A DNA stretch of 39,062 nucleotides from a virus, in the IMG/VR virus record IMGVR_UViG_3300042934_000739, positions 1 through 39,062 of that record; one strand, 5' to 3'. A model generated the notes under the pieces. That model worked only from the letters and a program-made list of their open reading frames with translations. It was not told the origin of the DNA and ran no database searches. Shown here one piece after another: positions 1-6,991 of this stretch; position 1 is the first letter of the stretch; each line of letters begins with the position of its first letter. The translations under genes and the position numbers were made by a program.

Positions 1-127
1 ACAGATGTTAATATCTCATTAGTACGCATTATTTTTTGTCTCTAAAAAGGTAAATCAGGTTCATACTTAGTATAAGGATACTCTTTCAATTCCTCTTCAA
101 AGACCTTCCTCCAAGGATGATTTTCAT
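1..127. repeat. Terminal direct repeat, left copy
   Basis: Bases 1-127 are identical to 38936-39062. The length of exactly 127 matches a usual assembler k-mer, so this is best read as the overlap of a circular contig and not a biological repeat. It cuts through the 3' end of the HEPN gene, which is complete at this end of the window. Confidence 0.95.
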
Positions 128-1169
128 CGAATATTATTTCATTATGTATTTTATCTACTATTTCTATATCTTTATTAATTAACCCTGTCTTGAAGTATTT
201 TTTCAGACAATTACTGATATTGTCACGATTAATTAGACAGATGGTACTCCAAAAGTACTTATTAACATATGCTATTTCTTCGATATCACCCTTTTTGATT
301 TTCTCAATAATTATATGGCTCCAATTTTCATTATCCTCGAAATTTTGCAAATGAGCATCTGTGATCCAAGTTCCAAGTTCTCCAAATCTACACTTGTTTG
401 TCTCACTATTATATTTACCTATTTTTACATTTTCCAATAATATATGCTCGATTCTAATTTTAACCGCTTTATCAACTCTATTCCAATACTCTCCTGGACA
501 CAGCTTCAATATCGTGCTTATATCATGACCACTACTGGTGTACTTTAACTCACCACTGATAACAGTATATACTTGATTAATATCAGCTTCTTCTAGTTCA
601 TCAAATAATGCCTCCAAAAAATAAGCTAGGCTATATATGTTGCCCTCTTTTCTTTTCAAGATAACCGATATCGCAATATTAGCTTTCTGGCGTTTAGGGA
701 TTTCCTTTACTAATAAATCAGAGTATTTTCTTGATTTAACATAGTTGTCATCAAATACTCTTTTCAAAAAAGCAGTCTCTTCAAAGCTCAATTTTGACTT
801 GTCAATAATTCTGAGTAAATAGTTAATAAAATATATTATTGAATCTGCGTCTTCCTTAGCATCTGTCTGTTTATCATGACTTCTGGGATTTCTAATTGCG
901 GTATATAGTCCTTTTAATATTTCTTGAATACCTTTTTGAATATTTTTCTCCGACTCAGTTTGTAACTTATTAAGCTGAATTTTTGGATTATCACCACCAA
1001 AAGCCTGTCCTACTAAGTTAGAACCATCGCCTTCTAAACCAGTTTTTTCTCTAATTGTTTCAGTTAATAAATGGATAGCATCTGAAATAGCACCTGAGTA
1101 ACTTTCATTCTGATAATTTTTTTCAATCATTTCCCATAATTCCACTTCTATATTTACCTTTAAATCCAT
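42..1169 (-). CDS. HEPN-domain protein of the TIGR02391 (Ymh) type, putative phage-exclusion RNase
   Basis: A 375-aa protein of which only the N-terminal part is recognisable. Residues about 54-100 carry the signature of the TIGR02391/Hypoth_Ymh family: a F-GG-D-NP segment at 57-62 and then I-R-N-P-R-S-H at 92-98. This gives the R-x4-H pair (R93, H98) found in HEPN ribonucleases. The family is known by sequence to belong to the HEPN superfamily, many members of which act as toxins or abortive-infection RNases. Residues 130-375 match nothing I know. I chose ATG 1169 because an AAGGGG site lies 8 nt upstream; the in-frame TTG at 1172 is less well spaced. The gene is convergent with the integrase across the circular junction, the classic place for lysogenic-conversion cargo. 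An antiphage role is inference. Confidence 0.7.
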   Translation of the reverse strand: MDLKVNIEVELWEMIEKNYQNESYSGAISDAIHLLTETIREKTGLEGDGSNLVGQAFGGDNPKIQLNKLQTESEKNIQKGIQEILKGLYTAIRNPRSHDKQTDAKEDADSIIYFINYLLRIIDKSKLSFEETAFLKRVFDDNYVKSRKYSDLLVKEIPKRQKANIAISVILKRKEGNIYSLAYFLEALFDELEEADINQVYTVISGELKYTSSGHDISTILKLCPGEYWNRVDKAVKIRIEHILLENVKIGKYNSETNKCRFGELGTWITDAHLQNFEDNENWSHIIIEKIKKGDIEEIAYVNKYFWSTICLINRDNISNCLKKYFKTGLINKDIEIVDKIHNEIIFDENHPWRKVFEEELKEYPYTKYEPDLPF

Positions 1170-1413
1170 CAATCTCGCCCCTTACCAAATGTTTACAAGT
1201 CATATCTACATTTTACAAATAGTAACGAATTAAAGCAAGAATTATGTATTAACTCAACAAACTGCTATTATATAAGGAAGAAATCTCATTTATATTTCAA
1301 GTATAAGGTTTCTTATAAAAAATGATTAGATACAGCATTATATATGAAGTTTAAAAAACACAAAATACCGCCTTGCGTAGGAGTTGGTACTCCTGAATAA
1401 AAGTCAAAATAAG

Positions 1414-1686
1414 CTATAACAGAAACCACTTGCACGAGTTATTATCAAACATCAATTTAAAAGGTACTATCAAGCCTTCAACGACACTCTCACACTTAAA
1501 GTGAAAAGCTCTCCCATCTGCTCTATTCATTGTGGAATAAGTCTTTTTGATTTCCTTTTCAATTATCTTATCTACATTTATAACATGTTTTCCTTCTGTA
1601 TCCTCAAAGCGTATTCTCCTTGGCTCTGGATTACCCTTACCATCAAATTTTGCTATACAATCAACAGGTCTTTTCTCTCCGGCCAT
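1414..1686 (-). CDS. SOS-regulated conserved small protein, function unknown
   Basis: A 90-aa soluble protein without a domain I can name. It resembles, from memory, a family of about 90-aa clostridial proteins often seen under LexA control, with an N-terminal P-V-x-C-I-A-x-F-D strand, F-K-C-E-S-V at 63-68 and a C-terminal C-K-W-F-L ending. The start is ATG 1686 with GGAGGG upstream; a longer frame to 1746 would run through the promoter. A LexA-box-like palindrome and a TATAAT lie directly upstream, so the gene should be induced by DNA damage. It sits alone between the three-gene unit and the HEPN gene. In a phage with an ImmA-type switch it could help induction, but that is a guess. Confidence 0.7.
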   Translation of the reverse strand: MAGEKRPVDCIAKFDGKGNPEPRRIRFEDTEGKHVINVDKIIEKEIKKTYSTMNRADGRAFHFKCESVVEGLIVPFKLMFDNNSCKWFLL

Positions 1687-1710
1687 GCTATCCCTCCACA
1701 CATATTTTAG

Positions 1711-1734
1711 TATATTATACCAAACATATGTTCT
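1711..1734 (-). promoter_or_regulatory. LexA (SOS) box and -10 element of the 90-aa gene
   Basis: On the + strand 1721-1734 reads CAAACATATGTTCT, matching the Firmicute LexA consensus CGAACATATGTTCG at 12 of 14 positions, with a perfect AACATATGTT core at 1723-1732. Read on the - strand, a TATAAT follows it at about 1714-1719, and the ATG is about 35 nt further on. The box therefore overlaps the -35 to -10 interval, as expected for a repressed SOS promoter. Confidence 0.8.
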
Positions 1735-1743
1735 GTTTAGAAG

Positions 1744-1772
1744 CAAAAAAAAAGAGTGTCTTTACTCTTTTT
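1744..1772 (-). terminator. Rho-independent terminator of the three-gene unit
   Basis: The stem AAAAAGAGT / ACTCTTTTT (1749-1757 with 1764-1772) has a 6-nt loop and a T-run on the - strand. It lies 3 nt beyond the stop of the 88-aa gene and separates that unit from the SOS gene. Confidence 0.75.
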
Positions 1773-1775
1773 ATA

Positions 1776-2042
1776 CTAATCTTTTAAATCGAAACTTGCT
1801 ATAACAGCTTTTGAGCAGACTACCAATACTAAAGCCGCACCTAATAGTCCAAACAATGCTAATAAAAGTAAAATAATTAAACCCTCCATTGCAGCAAGAC
1901 CTTTTATCAAATCAGTAAATATTGATTCTTTATTGAAAAAGCAATTATAAATGTACCCCAATAATATAATATCAACTAATAGATTAAATTGTCCAGGACC
2001 CACTTTCAATGATTTTACTATGTTTGCAAATAATTCATTCAT
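1776..2042 (-). CDS. Small two-helix membrane protein, third gene of the three-gene unit
   Basis: An 88-aa protein with two hydrophobic segments, about residues 20-36 and 52-76. The second is Leu/Ile/Val/Gly-rich with G-x-x-G-A-A small-residue packing. It has no recognised family. Its ATG overlaps the stop of the upstream gene by 8 nt (ATGAATGA), with a GGAGAG ribosome site, so the two are translationally coupled. The terminator follows at once. It is small enough to be a holin-like or pore-forming effector or the membrane partner of the upstream protein, but nothing in the sequence decides this. Confidence 0.7.
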   Translation of the reverse strand: MNELFANIVKSLKVGPGQFNLLVDIILLGYIYNCFFNKESIFTDLIKGLAAMEGLIILLLLALFGLLGAALVLVVCSKAVIASFDLKD

Positions 2043-2814
2043 GCTTCTCTCTCCAACCCCAGCTCTTTCTCATTAATAGTACAGTTCCACCCCAAGCAAA
2101 GGAGAGCAATATAAAGAAAGTAGCCACTTCATTAGGGATTAATACTCTACCATAAACTTCATTATATGTAATTGAAATAACAGATATAGAAAATGCAATT
2201 GCTGAAAAGAATAAGAGATTAAAGTGTATTCTTGGTATTATCATTATTCTACTCTTCATAGCTAACTCCTTTACTTTATTTGCATATACGATTCCCTTAA
2301 GCTCGTTTTTATATGCATGAATTTCGCCATCTTTTTCCAATAACAAAAGATCTTTTTCTTTTATACGTTGGGTCAATTCCTCTACTTCTATCTGTGAAAA
2401 TCTCATCCATTCTAGAAGTTTTCTATAGCTTTTATCAGAGGTAGAAATAGATTCTCCAGTTGGTATATAATCAGTATCTATTTTACTGTTATTAAAAACA
2501 CTTGAAGTGATAGCAAGTTCTCTATCAACTGCTACCAATTGACTTGTTCTATTTTCGATTCCCACTTCACTTACAACAATTCTTCTTCCTGGTTTTAACA
2601 TAGCAGAGAACTGACCTTTTACACTAATCAATTCACTGCCAGAATTCTCATAGCTTGTTATAATTTCATCTCTTTCAATATCAGTACTTTCACTTGTTGA
2701 TAAAGCAATCACACAATCTGAAATGTCTAACTTACCTTTTACATTTAATGCCTCTTCATCTAAATATATATTAGCACTTGCTCTATTATATGCATAGTTT
2801 CTTTCAGTAACCAC
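2035..2814 (-). CDS. Coiled-coil membrane protein, second gene of the three-gene unit
   Basis: A protein of about 259 aa in three parts. The first 130 residues are strand-rich and soluble. A charged coiled coil follows at about 137-180, rich in E, K and L. Two transmembrane helices lie at about 198-216 and 230-248, with a short basic tail. The soluble domain should therefore face the cytoplasm on a stalk. I do not recognise the family. Start choice is uncertain: GTG 2814 has a well-placed AGGGGTGA upstream, while the first in-frame GTG at 2823 lies inside that site. It is 11 nt downstream of the 220-aa gene and coupled to the 88-aa gene. Confidence 0.7.
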   Translation of the reverse strand: MVTERNYAYNRASANIYLDEEALNVKGKLDISDCVIALSTSESTDIERDEIITSYENSGSELISVKGQFSAMLKPGRRIVVSEVGIENRTSQLVAVDRELAITSSVFNNSKIDTDYIPTGESISTSDKSYRKLLEWMRFSQIEVEELTQRIKEKDLLLLEKDGEIHAYKNELKGIVYANKVKELAMKSRIMIIPRIHFNLLFFSAIAFSISVISITYNEVYGRVLIPNEVATFFILLSFAWGGTVLLMRKSWGWREKHE

Positions 2815-2825
2815 AGCACTCACCC

Positions 2826-3488
2826 CTATTCAAAGTTCTGGATATACTTTTTAAATTTATCGATTCCCTCTTCAATTAAGTTCGGTATAAACTTTGATGG
2901 TATATTTTCTATAGAGAAATCGATGTCAACAATATATCCCTTAATATTTCTACTTTCAGACTGGGCGTATTCTGTGGAAAGTATAATCGACTGCATTTCA
3001 CCAGCATTTGTTGCTACTCTAATTGTTTTTTCCATTTCTTTAAAAACAAAAGCATAATCTACCGTGCTTAAATTTGCAATGTTTTTTATTTTTGTTGTAT
3101 CTATATATTTCTTTAAGTGGGAAGTAGCATCCTTAATATCCATTTCTTTAAGGAAAAAAGCTCTCATTCCAAATCTTTCTACTGAATTGACATTTAGCTT
3201 ATTATTTATTAGAGTCCATTTTTCTTTGCAATCTTCTACAAAGTTATCATTTACTTTTATCATTTCATATGTATAAGCAAAACGATTAGGTGACAAAACC
3301 AATTCTTTGCCCGGCATCTCTTTTGAATGCATAGTTAATAAATCTATATTTTGTATGTTATAGTGAGGTAGTTGAGTTAAAAGCCTTGTAAAGACTTCTT
3401 GCTTTTTATCAAAAAAAGCTGGAGTAGAAGCATATCTAATTTCTGTAAACATTCTATCAATAACCCAACCTGGAAAAGAATTTTGCAT
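2826..3488 (-). CDS. Unknown soluble protein, first gene of the three-gene unit
   Basis: A 220-aa soluble protein. Its overall plan is an early E-I-R-Y segment, then F-A-Y-T-Y-E, then R-F-G-M-R-A-F-F mid-protein and a C-terminal V-D-I-D-F strand. This is faintly like the sporadic TIGR04255 family, but the likeness is weak and I would not assign it. The start is ATG 3488 with GAGGTG 6 nt upstream; the longer frame to 3536 starts with TTG, has no ribosome site and overlaps the promoter. It is the promoter-proximal member of the unit, ahead of two membrane proteins, which suggests a cytosolic sensor or regulator with membrane effectors. This is inference only. Confidence 0.7.
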   Translation of the reverse strand: MQNSFPGWVIDRMFTEIRYASTPAFFDKKQEVFTRLLTQLPHYNIQNIDLLTMHSKEMPGKELVLSPNRFAYTYEMIKVNDNFVEDCKEKWTLINNKLNVNSVERFGMRAFFLKEMDIKDATSHLKKYIDTTKIKNIANLSTVDYAFVFKEMEKTIRVATNAGEMQSIILSTEYAQSESRNIKGYIVDIDFSIENIPSKFIPNLIEEGIDKFKKYIQNFE

Positions 3489-3524
3489 TGAAAACACCTC
3501 GTAATATTTATTGTTATATATATC

Positions 3525-3553
3525 ATTCTTAACCAAATTATGTTATTTGTCAA
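3525..3553 (-). promoter_or_regulatory. Sigma-A-type promoter of the three-gene unit
   Basis: On the - strand TTGACA (3548-3553) is followed after 17 nt by AAGAAT (3525-3530, 4 of 6 to TATAAT), 36 nt before the ATG at 3488. It lies between the endolysin terminator and the first gene, so the unit can be expressed apart from the late operon, including in a lysogen. Confidence 0.6.
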
Positions 3554-3585
3554 CACATTTGTACAAGCTTAAACGCACCAAGAAT

Positions 3586-3612
3586 AAAAAAAGGTGTAGC
3601 CGAAGCTACACC
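3586..3612 (-). terminator. Rho-independent terminator of the late operon
   Basis: A perfect 8-bp stem GGTGTAGC / GCTACACC with a TTCG tetraloop is followed by seven T on the - strand. The endolysin stop codon lies inside the stem. This is the strongest terminator in the window and ends the late transcript. Confidence 0.95.
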
Positions 3613-4331
3613 ACATACAGTTTATCAAATGTCTTTTGACCTACCACGCCATCAGCTATAAGTCCTCTCTTGCGTTGAAAATCTCTAATTGCATTCTCTG
3701 TTTTTGCTCCAAAGTCACCATCAACAGTAAGTTTATAACCAAACTTATTAAGCAGTTCTTGAAGAGTCTTAACATATTGATTATTCATGCCTCTCTTAAG
3801 CACCGGAAGCTTTGGCTGTTCAACTTCCTGCTTAACAAAGAATATGAAGTACTGCTTGCACTCAGTTTCAAAGGTTCTAATATCTCCAAAGGTGCGAGCT
3901 TGTAAAGTACTAGCAGGATCGTGGACTATTATGTTCCCGTCTTTAAAATCCCACGCTAAAATATAATGCCCACCCTTTGTAAACTTCCCTTGCTTCATGC
4001 TACAGATTACATAAGCTCCTTGCTTTAAAGCTTCTATGGCATCTTGGGTACTTCCTGATTGTTTAAAAGGTATATTATATTTAACAGCTACCTTGCCAAA
4101 AAACTCCCACTCAGTGCCGTTATTTGCAGTTCTATCCTTCAATTCAATTGCTAGTTTGCACATTTCGACAGGAGTTATTTTAGGGTCCTTAACGCTGGCA
4201 ATTATCATAGCTGCAGATGTAGGACCACATCCGGAAGCTCCTATTGTTTCTTTTTTGTCACCATCAATAGTATAAGGTATCTTTCCCCACTTAGGATCTG
4301 ACTGCTTATAATATATGGGCTTCTTATTCAT
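3606..4331 (-). CDS. Endolysin: C39-like cysteine peptidase with peptidoglycan-binding domain
   Basis: A 241-aa lysin. Residues about 5-165 form a papain-like peptidase C39_2 domain: the catalytic Cys35 sits in G-A-S-G-C-G-P-T-S, His122 in G-G-H-Y-I-L-A-W, and Asp138 in V-H-D-P-A, a complete Cys-His-Asp set. Residues about 178-240 form a PG_binding_1 domain with V-D-G-D-F-G and a F-Q-x4-G-L-x-A-D-G-x-V-G repeat. It should cleave peptidoglycan peptides at the end of infection. There is no signal peptide, so export depends on the holin. It overlaps the holin gene by 8 nt and is the last gene of the late operon. Confidence 0.9.
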   Translation of the reverse strand: MNKKPIYYKQSDPKWGKIPYTIDGDKKETIGASGCGPTSAAMIIASVKDPKITPVEMCKLAIELKDRTANNGTEWEFFGKVAVKYNIPFKQSGSTQDAIEALKQGAYVICSMKQGKFTKGGHYILAWDFKDGNIIVHDPASTLQARTFGDIRTFETECKQYFIFFVKQEVEQPKLPVLKRGMNNQYVKTLQELLNKFGYKLTVDGDFGAKTENAIRDFQRKRGLIADGVVGQKTFDKLYVV

Positions 4332-4635
4332 TAAGCTTCACATCCTTATTTTGAGATTCCTTGATTGATTTATCACTCATCTTGCCGGCTGTAGCTGCCA
4401 CTAGAAAAGCATTGAATAAAGTGAGTAATATCTTAGCTACATTCGGTGGCCAGTCAGTTACTAACGTAGTTGAGATAAGTATAAGTACAGATACAAATAC
4501 AACGTATAAGTCAGTGCCTAGAATCGTAGGCCACCAAGTATTTGCCCACCTCTTTGTATATGAGACAATTAAAAAAGCCAGTGCAGATGAACCAGCCAGA
4601 GTTGATAGTGTATTCCAGTTATACATATTATCCAA
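4324..4635 (-). CDS. Putative holin with three membrane helices
   Basis: A 103-aa protein with three predicted helices at about 9-27, 41-60 and 67-84 and a short charged tail, the plan of a class I holin. It lies directly upstream of the endolysin. The start is TTG 4635, placed 9 nt after AAGGAG; the next ATG at 4626 is too far from that site. I see no certain dual start. The role is assigned from topology and position; the second small membrane protein just upstream could be the holin or an antiholin. Confidence 0.7.
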   Translation of the reverse strand: MDNMYNWNTLSTLAGSSALAFLIVSYTKRWANTWWPTILGTDLYVVFVSVLILISTTLVTDWPPNVAKILLTLFNAFLVAATAGKMSDKSIKESQNKDVKLNE

Positions 4636-4957
4636 TTTTGTTATCTCCTTTCTTTATATCCGTTGGCATATCTTTAAGTCTTTCTACCAACTCTGTAACA
4701 GTTCCATTGCCACCCAGCGCATGATATTGAATATACAATGCAGTAACATTATCCAAAGCATATATGGGGCAGCAGCCTTTATCCTGATAGTGATTATACG
4801 ATTGTATAATCCTATCTCTAAGCAGGGCTTGTATGCCTAATTTTATGGCATCCTGCTCTTTTACTTTTCTTGAAAGTTTCTTGTATGCAGCAATTAAACC
4901 TGCGCTGGTAAGTCCAAATATAACTTCAATCCAATATCTAAGTATCCACTCTTGCAT
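4628..4957 (-). CDS. Phage holin-like or lysis accessory protein with one N-terminal helix
   Basis: A 109-aa protein with one hydrophobic helix at about 8-26, a basic stretch and a soluble domain carrying C-C-P-I-Y-A near 62-67 and H-A-L-G-G-N-G-T further on. From memory, this pattern occurs in small Firmicute prophage proteins beside holins, sometimes annotated as holin. GAGGTG precedes the ATG by 4 nt. It overlaps the next gene by 8 nt, so the two membrane proteins and the endolysin form one coupled lysis cassette. Confidence 0.65.
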   Translation of the reverse strand: MQEWILRYWIEVIFGLTSAGLIAAYKKLSRKVKEQDAIKLGIQALLRDRIIQSYNHYQDKGCCPIYALDNVTALYIQYHALGGNGTVTELVERLKDMPTDIKKGDNKIG

Positions 4958-4998
4958 AATTCACCTCATTAGATTTTGTCATAATAAAAGAGCTCACC

Positions 4999-5088
4999 CT
5001 ATTGGATAAGCCCTTTCGTTCCCTTCTTTGGTTTTGATTCTATTTGTAAAACTTCTAGTCCTTTCGGCAGTTCTAAATAATTTTTCAT
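4999..5088 (-). CDS. 29-residue peptide with a strong ribosome site
   Basis: A short frame of 29 codons encodes an amphipathic, basic peptide (K-K-G-T-K near its end). Its support is the GGAGGT site 4 nt before the ATG and its place between tail and lysis genes. That ribosome site lies within the arm of a long inverted repeat (5091-5154) that could hide it. No family is known to me. It may be a real micro-protein or a leader peptide. Confidence 0.4.
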   Translation of the reverse strand: MKNYLELPKGLEVLQIESKPKKGTKGLIQ

Positions 5089-5090
5089 TC

Positions 5091-5154
5091 CGACCTCCAC
5101 ATTGTACTTCATTTATTATCCTATATTTTACAAAATAATACAATGTTCAGGTCG
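5091..5154 (-). promoter_or_regulatory. Long imperfect hairpin covering the ribosome site of the 29-aa gene
   Basis: The arms 5091-5106 and 5139-5154 are inverted repeats pairing at 14 of 16 positions, with an AT-rich 32-nt loop. In the late mRNA this would pair the GGAGGT of the small gene. There is no T-run, so a terminator is less likely than a translation control or mRNA-processing element. Confidence 0.5.
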
Positions 5155-5164
5155 CAATATTTTC

Positions 5165-5302
5165 CTATTGAGTAATTAAATCCTCTCTGCACTTATCAGT
5201 TAAATATGCATCTATGCCCTCTTTCAAGTCTGGTCTTTTACCTATGACATAATCATAGGTGTAAACTCCATCAATTATTCTTTGTCCCATGTACGCTGCC
5301 AT
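5165..5302 (-). CDS. Small XkdX-like phage protein (45 aa)
   Basis: A 45-aa protein, shorter than most gene predictors accept. Its size, its position just after the fibre-associated gene and the Y-x-Y-D-x-V...R-P-D-L-K-E-x-I-D core resemble the tiny XkdX-type proteins found at the distal end of Firmicute tail operons. Evidence for translation is strong: GGAGGT upstream and a TAATG overlap with the preceding stop. Its role is unknown; such proteins are often needed near the fibre. Confidence 0.65.
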   Translation of the reverse strand: MAAYMGQRIIDGVYTYDYVIGKRPDLKEGIDAYLTDKCREDLITQ

Positions 5303-5610
5303 TAGAATCCACCTCCGCTATTCAAAATTAAATCGTCTAGGGCAGGTTGTATTAATTCTATTTGCCTTCTCAATGATTTGTTTTCTCTAATCATGAATGT
5401 AATAGCAGGCGGTGCCAATACTTGTGTATAGCTTATAAGCTCTTGTGTTTCAGCATTGATTTCCTGAATATTGATTAAGTTTAATTCCTCATCACCAACA
5501 TTCAGATTTTCACTTGTACAAACCCCACAACCATCTCTAGCAACTATTAGGTTTTCCGCTATTCTTACGACTGTCTTTGTTGCTATATCAAATTCGATAT
5601 ATTTAATCAT
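5302..5610 (-). CDS. Phage protein downstream of the tail fibre, function unknown
   Basis: A 102-aa protein with strand-rich residues 1-65 and a helical C-terminus (residues about 70-95) ending in S-G-G-G-F. AAAGGAG lies before the ATG, and the gene sits 15 nt after the fibre gene. Short proteins in this position in myophages are often fibre-assembly or fibre-cap proteins, but no motif decides it. The Cys pair near 28-31 (C-G-V-C) is the only striking residue pattern. Confidence 0.65.
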   Translation of the reverse strand: MIKYIEFDIATKTVVRIAENLIVARDGCGVCTSENLNVGDEELNLINIQEINAETQELISYTQVLAPPAITFMIRENKSLRRQIELIQPALDDLILNSGGGF

Positions 5611-5625
5611 AATATCACTCCTTTA

Positions 5626-6990
5626 CTATTGTACTAGAAACATACTTCCCACTGTCATTGTGTTATTCACGCCCGAATATGTTGCATTGGAAGCCCTTAT
5701 TTTTAAATAGTGCGGTCCAGTGATTGCTCTTACGTCTATAACCGCACTAGTTACATGAGTGTTTTGTGTCGCAGGAGGAGTAAAAGAAGCACTTGCAGCA
5801 AAGGTTGCATTATCTGTATTTACAAGTGAGACTCCTGCTTGTATTGTTGGCGTTGCGCTTCCGGTGCTCCCTATGCTCGCAGAAAATTGAATAGTAATGA
5901 ATTGTACATCAGTTAAATCAACAGTACTTGCACTATACACTGTTAAATACGCGGCTACAGCACCGTGATCTCCTACAACGACATTCATACCACCCGAGCT
6001 TATATTAAAGGTTAAATCTATATCACTTCTGTAGTATAAAGTCATGCCTAATTGGTTCAAGTTGTTGTAAGCAACAATTTGACTAGGTATTTTTGCAACT
6101 AAAGTACCTGCAAGTCCATACGGCGCTGTCCCTACCTTAAAGTTTAATGCATTAAAATCACCATTATATAGATATATTTCTTGATTACCATCATAATAAC
6201 CCTTTGTCGGTTTGTATATAACGTAGTTTGCTTGCGCCCTCACGCCCACTGGAGCAGTTACTCCATTCGGCATTGTTCCAACTTGCTCTCCGTCCCCATT
6301 GCTGAATGGTATATCTGCTAAGACTTGTGACGGTTGAGCAGTACCCGTAGCCTTAGCTAAAATAAAAACACTATCAGTTGCTTGGTCATAATAAAAGTCA
6401 TATACTTTACCTGCTTTGACTCCGCCTATTGCTATCTGTGTGCTAGCATCCTTTTTAAAAGCTTTACCATTGATGGTCATATTTCCTGTGTTGACATTTG
6501 CAGCAAGAAAACTACCCTTTTTCTTATCGGTCAATGCTATGTCTAATAATATAGCATTTGCTGTACTACCTGCCTTGGGTATTAGTATCACATTTTCAGC
6601 CAAATGTGCAACAAGTGAAGAAGCGTCTGCTTTAGCAGCAATTTGATTCAATACGGTCGTTCTGAAATTTGGATCATCTCCAAGAGCTTCAGCTAATTCA
6701 TTCAATGTATTAAGTGCGGCAGGAGAAGAGTCCACAAGCGCAGCAATCATTGCATCAGCATAGGCCTTTGCCGCTGTTTCTGCAGCTGTAGCTTTTGTTT
6801 GTGCTCCTGCAGGAGTTTCTTTAGCTACTACAGCTACGGATATTGTATCTAATTCATCAGAAATAGCCTTCACTCCGACATCAATCTTTTCCCAGTTCTC
6901 ATTTAACATGGTCTCTATATTGAAAGTGTCAGTGCCTTCAGTGGTAGGATTCTTTTTAAGTAAGTTTAAAAACACAGTATAAATAGACAT
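5626..6990 (-). CDS. Tail fibre / receptor-binding protein
   Basis: A 454-aa protein. Residues 1-35 form a tail-attachment N-terminus (M-S-I-Y-T-V-F-L-N-L-L-K-K). An Ala-rich helical region at about 50-130 contains L-N-E-L-A-E-A-L-G-D-D-P-N-F, a common fibre motif. Residues 200-454 are a Gly/Thr/Ser-rich beta region with several T-x-N-T repeats and probably hold the receptor-binding domain. The start is ATG 6990 with GGGGGT 8 nt upstream; a longer frame to 7008 begins with TTG and reads through the ribosome site. It follows the baseplate genes, as in PBSX-like phages. I cannot tell the sugar or protein target. Confidence 0.85.
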   Translation of the reverse strand: MSIYTVFLNLLKKNPTTEGTDTFNIETMLNENWEKIDVGVKAISDELDTISVAVVAKETPAGAQTKATAAETAAKAYADAMIAALVDSSPAALNTLNELAEALGDDPNFRTTVLNQIAAKADASSLVAHLAENVILIPKAGSTANAILLDIALTDKKKGSFLAANVNTGNMTINGKAFKKDASTQIAIGGVKAGKVYDFYYDQATDSVFILAKATGTAQPSQVLADIPFSNGDGEQVGTMPNGVTAPVGVRAQANYVIYKPTKGYYDGNQEIYLYNGDFNALNFKVGTAPYGLAGTLVAKIPSQIVAYNNLNQLGMTLYYRSDIDLTFNISSGGMNVVVGDHGAVAAYLTVYSASTVDLTDVQFITIQFSASIGSTGSATPTIQAGVSLVNTDNATFAASASFTPPATQNTHVTSAVIDVRAITGPHYLKIRASNATYSGVNNTMTVGSMFLVQ

Positions 6991-6991
6991 A

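Noticed and set aside
1-127. Terminal repeats as prophage attL/attR
   Set aside because: The length is exactly 127 and identity is complete, which fits an assembly overlap; the repeat holds part of a gene that is complete only at one end, and serine-integrase core repeats are usually only a few bases.
1173-1413. Non-coding stretch with a small AGGAGT/ACTCCT hairpin at about 1378-1394
   Set aside because: The stem has only six pairs and no T-run directly after it on either strand; I see no gene and no clear promoter here.
3489-3536. Upstream extension of the 220-aa protein to a TTG at 3536
   Set aside because: There is no ribosome site, and the stretch overlaps the promoter.
4361-4840. 159-codon + strand frame across the holin genes
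   Set aside because: It lies opposite the coupled lysis genes, which have good ribosome sites and membrane helices; no own signals.
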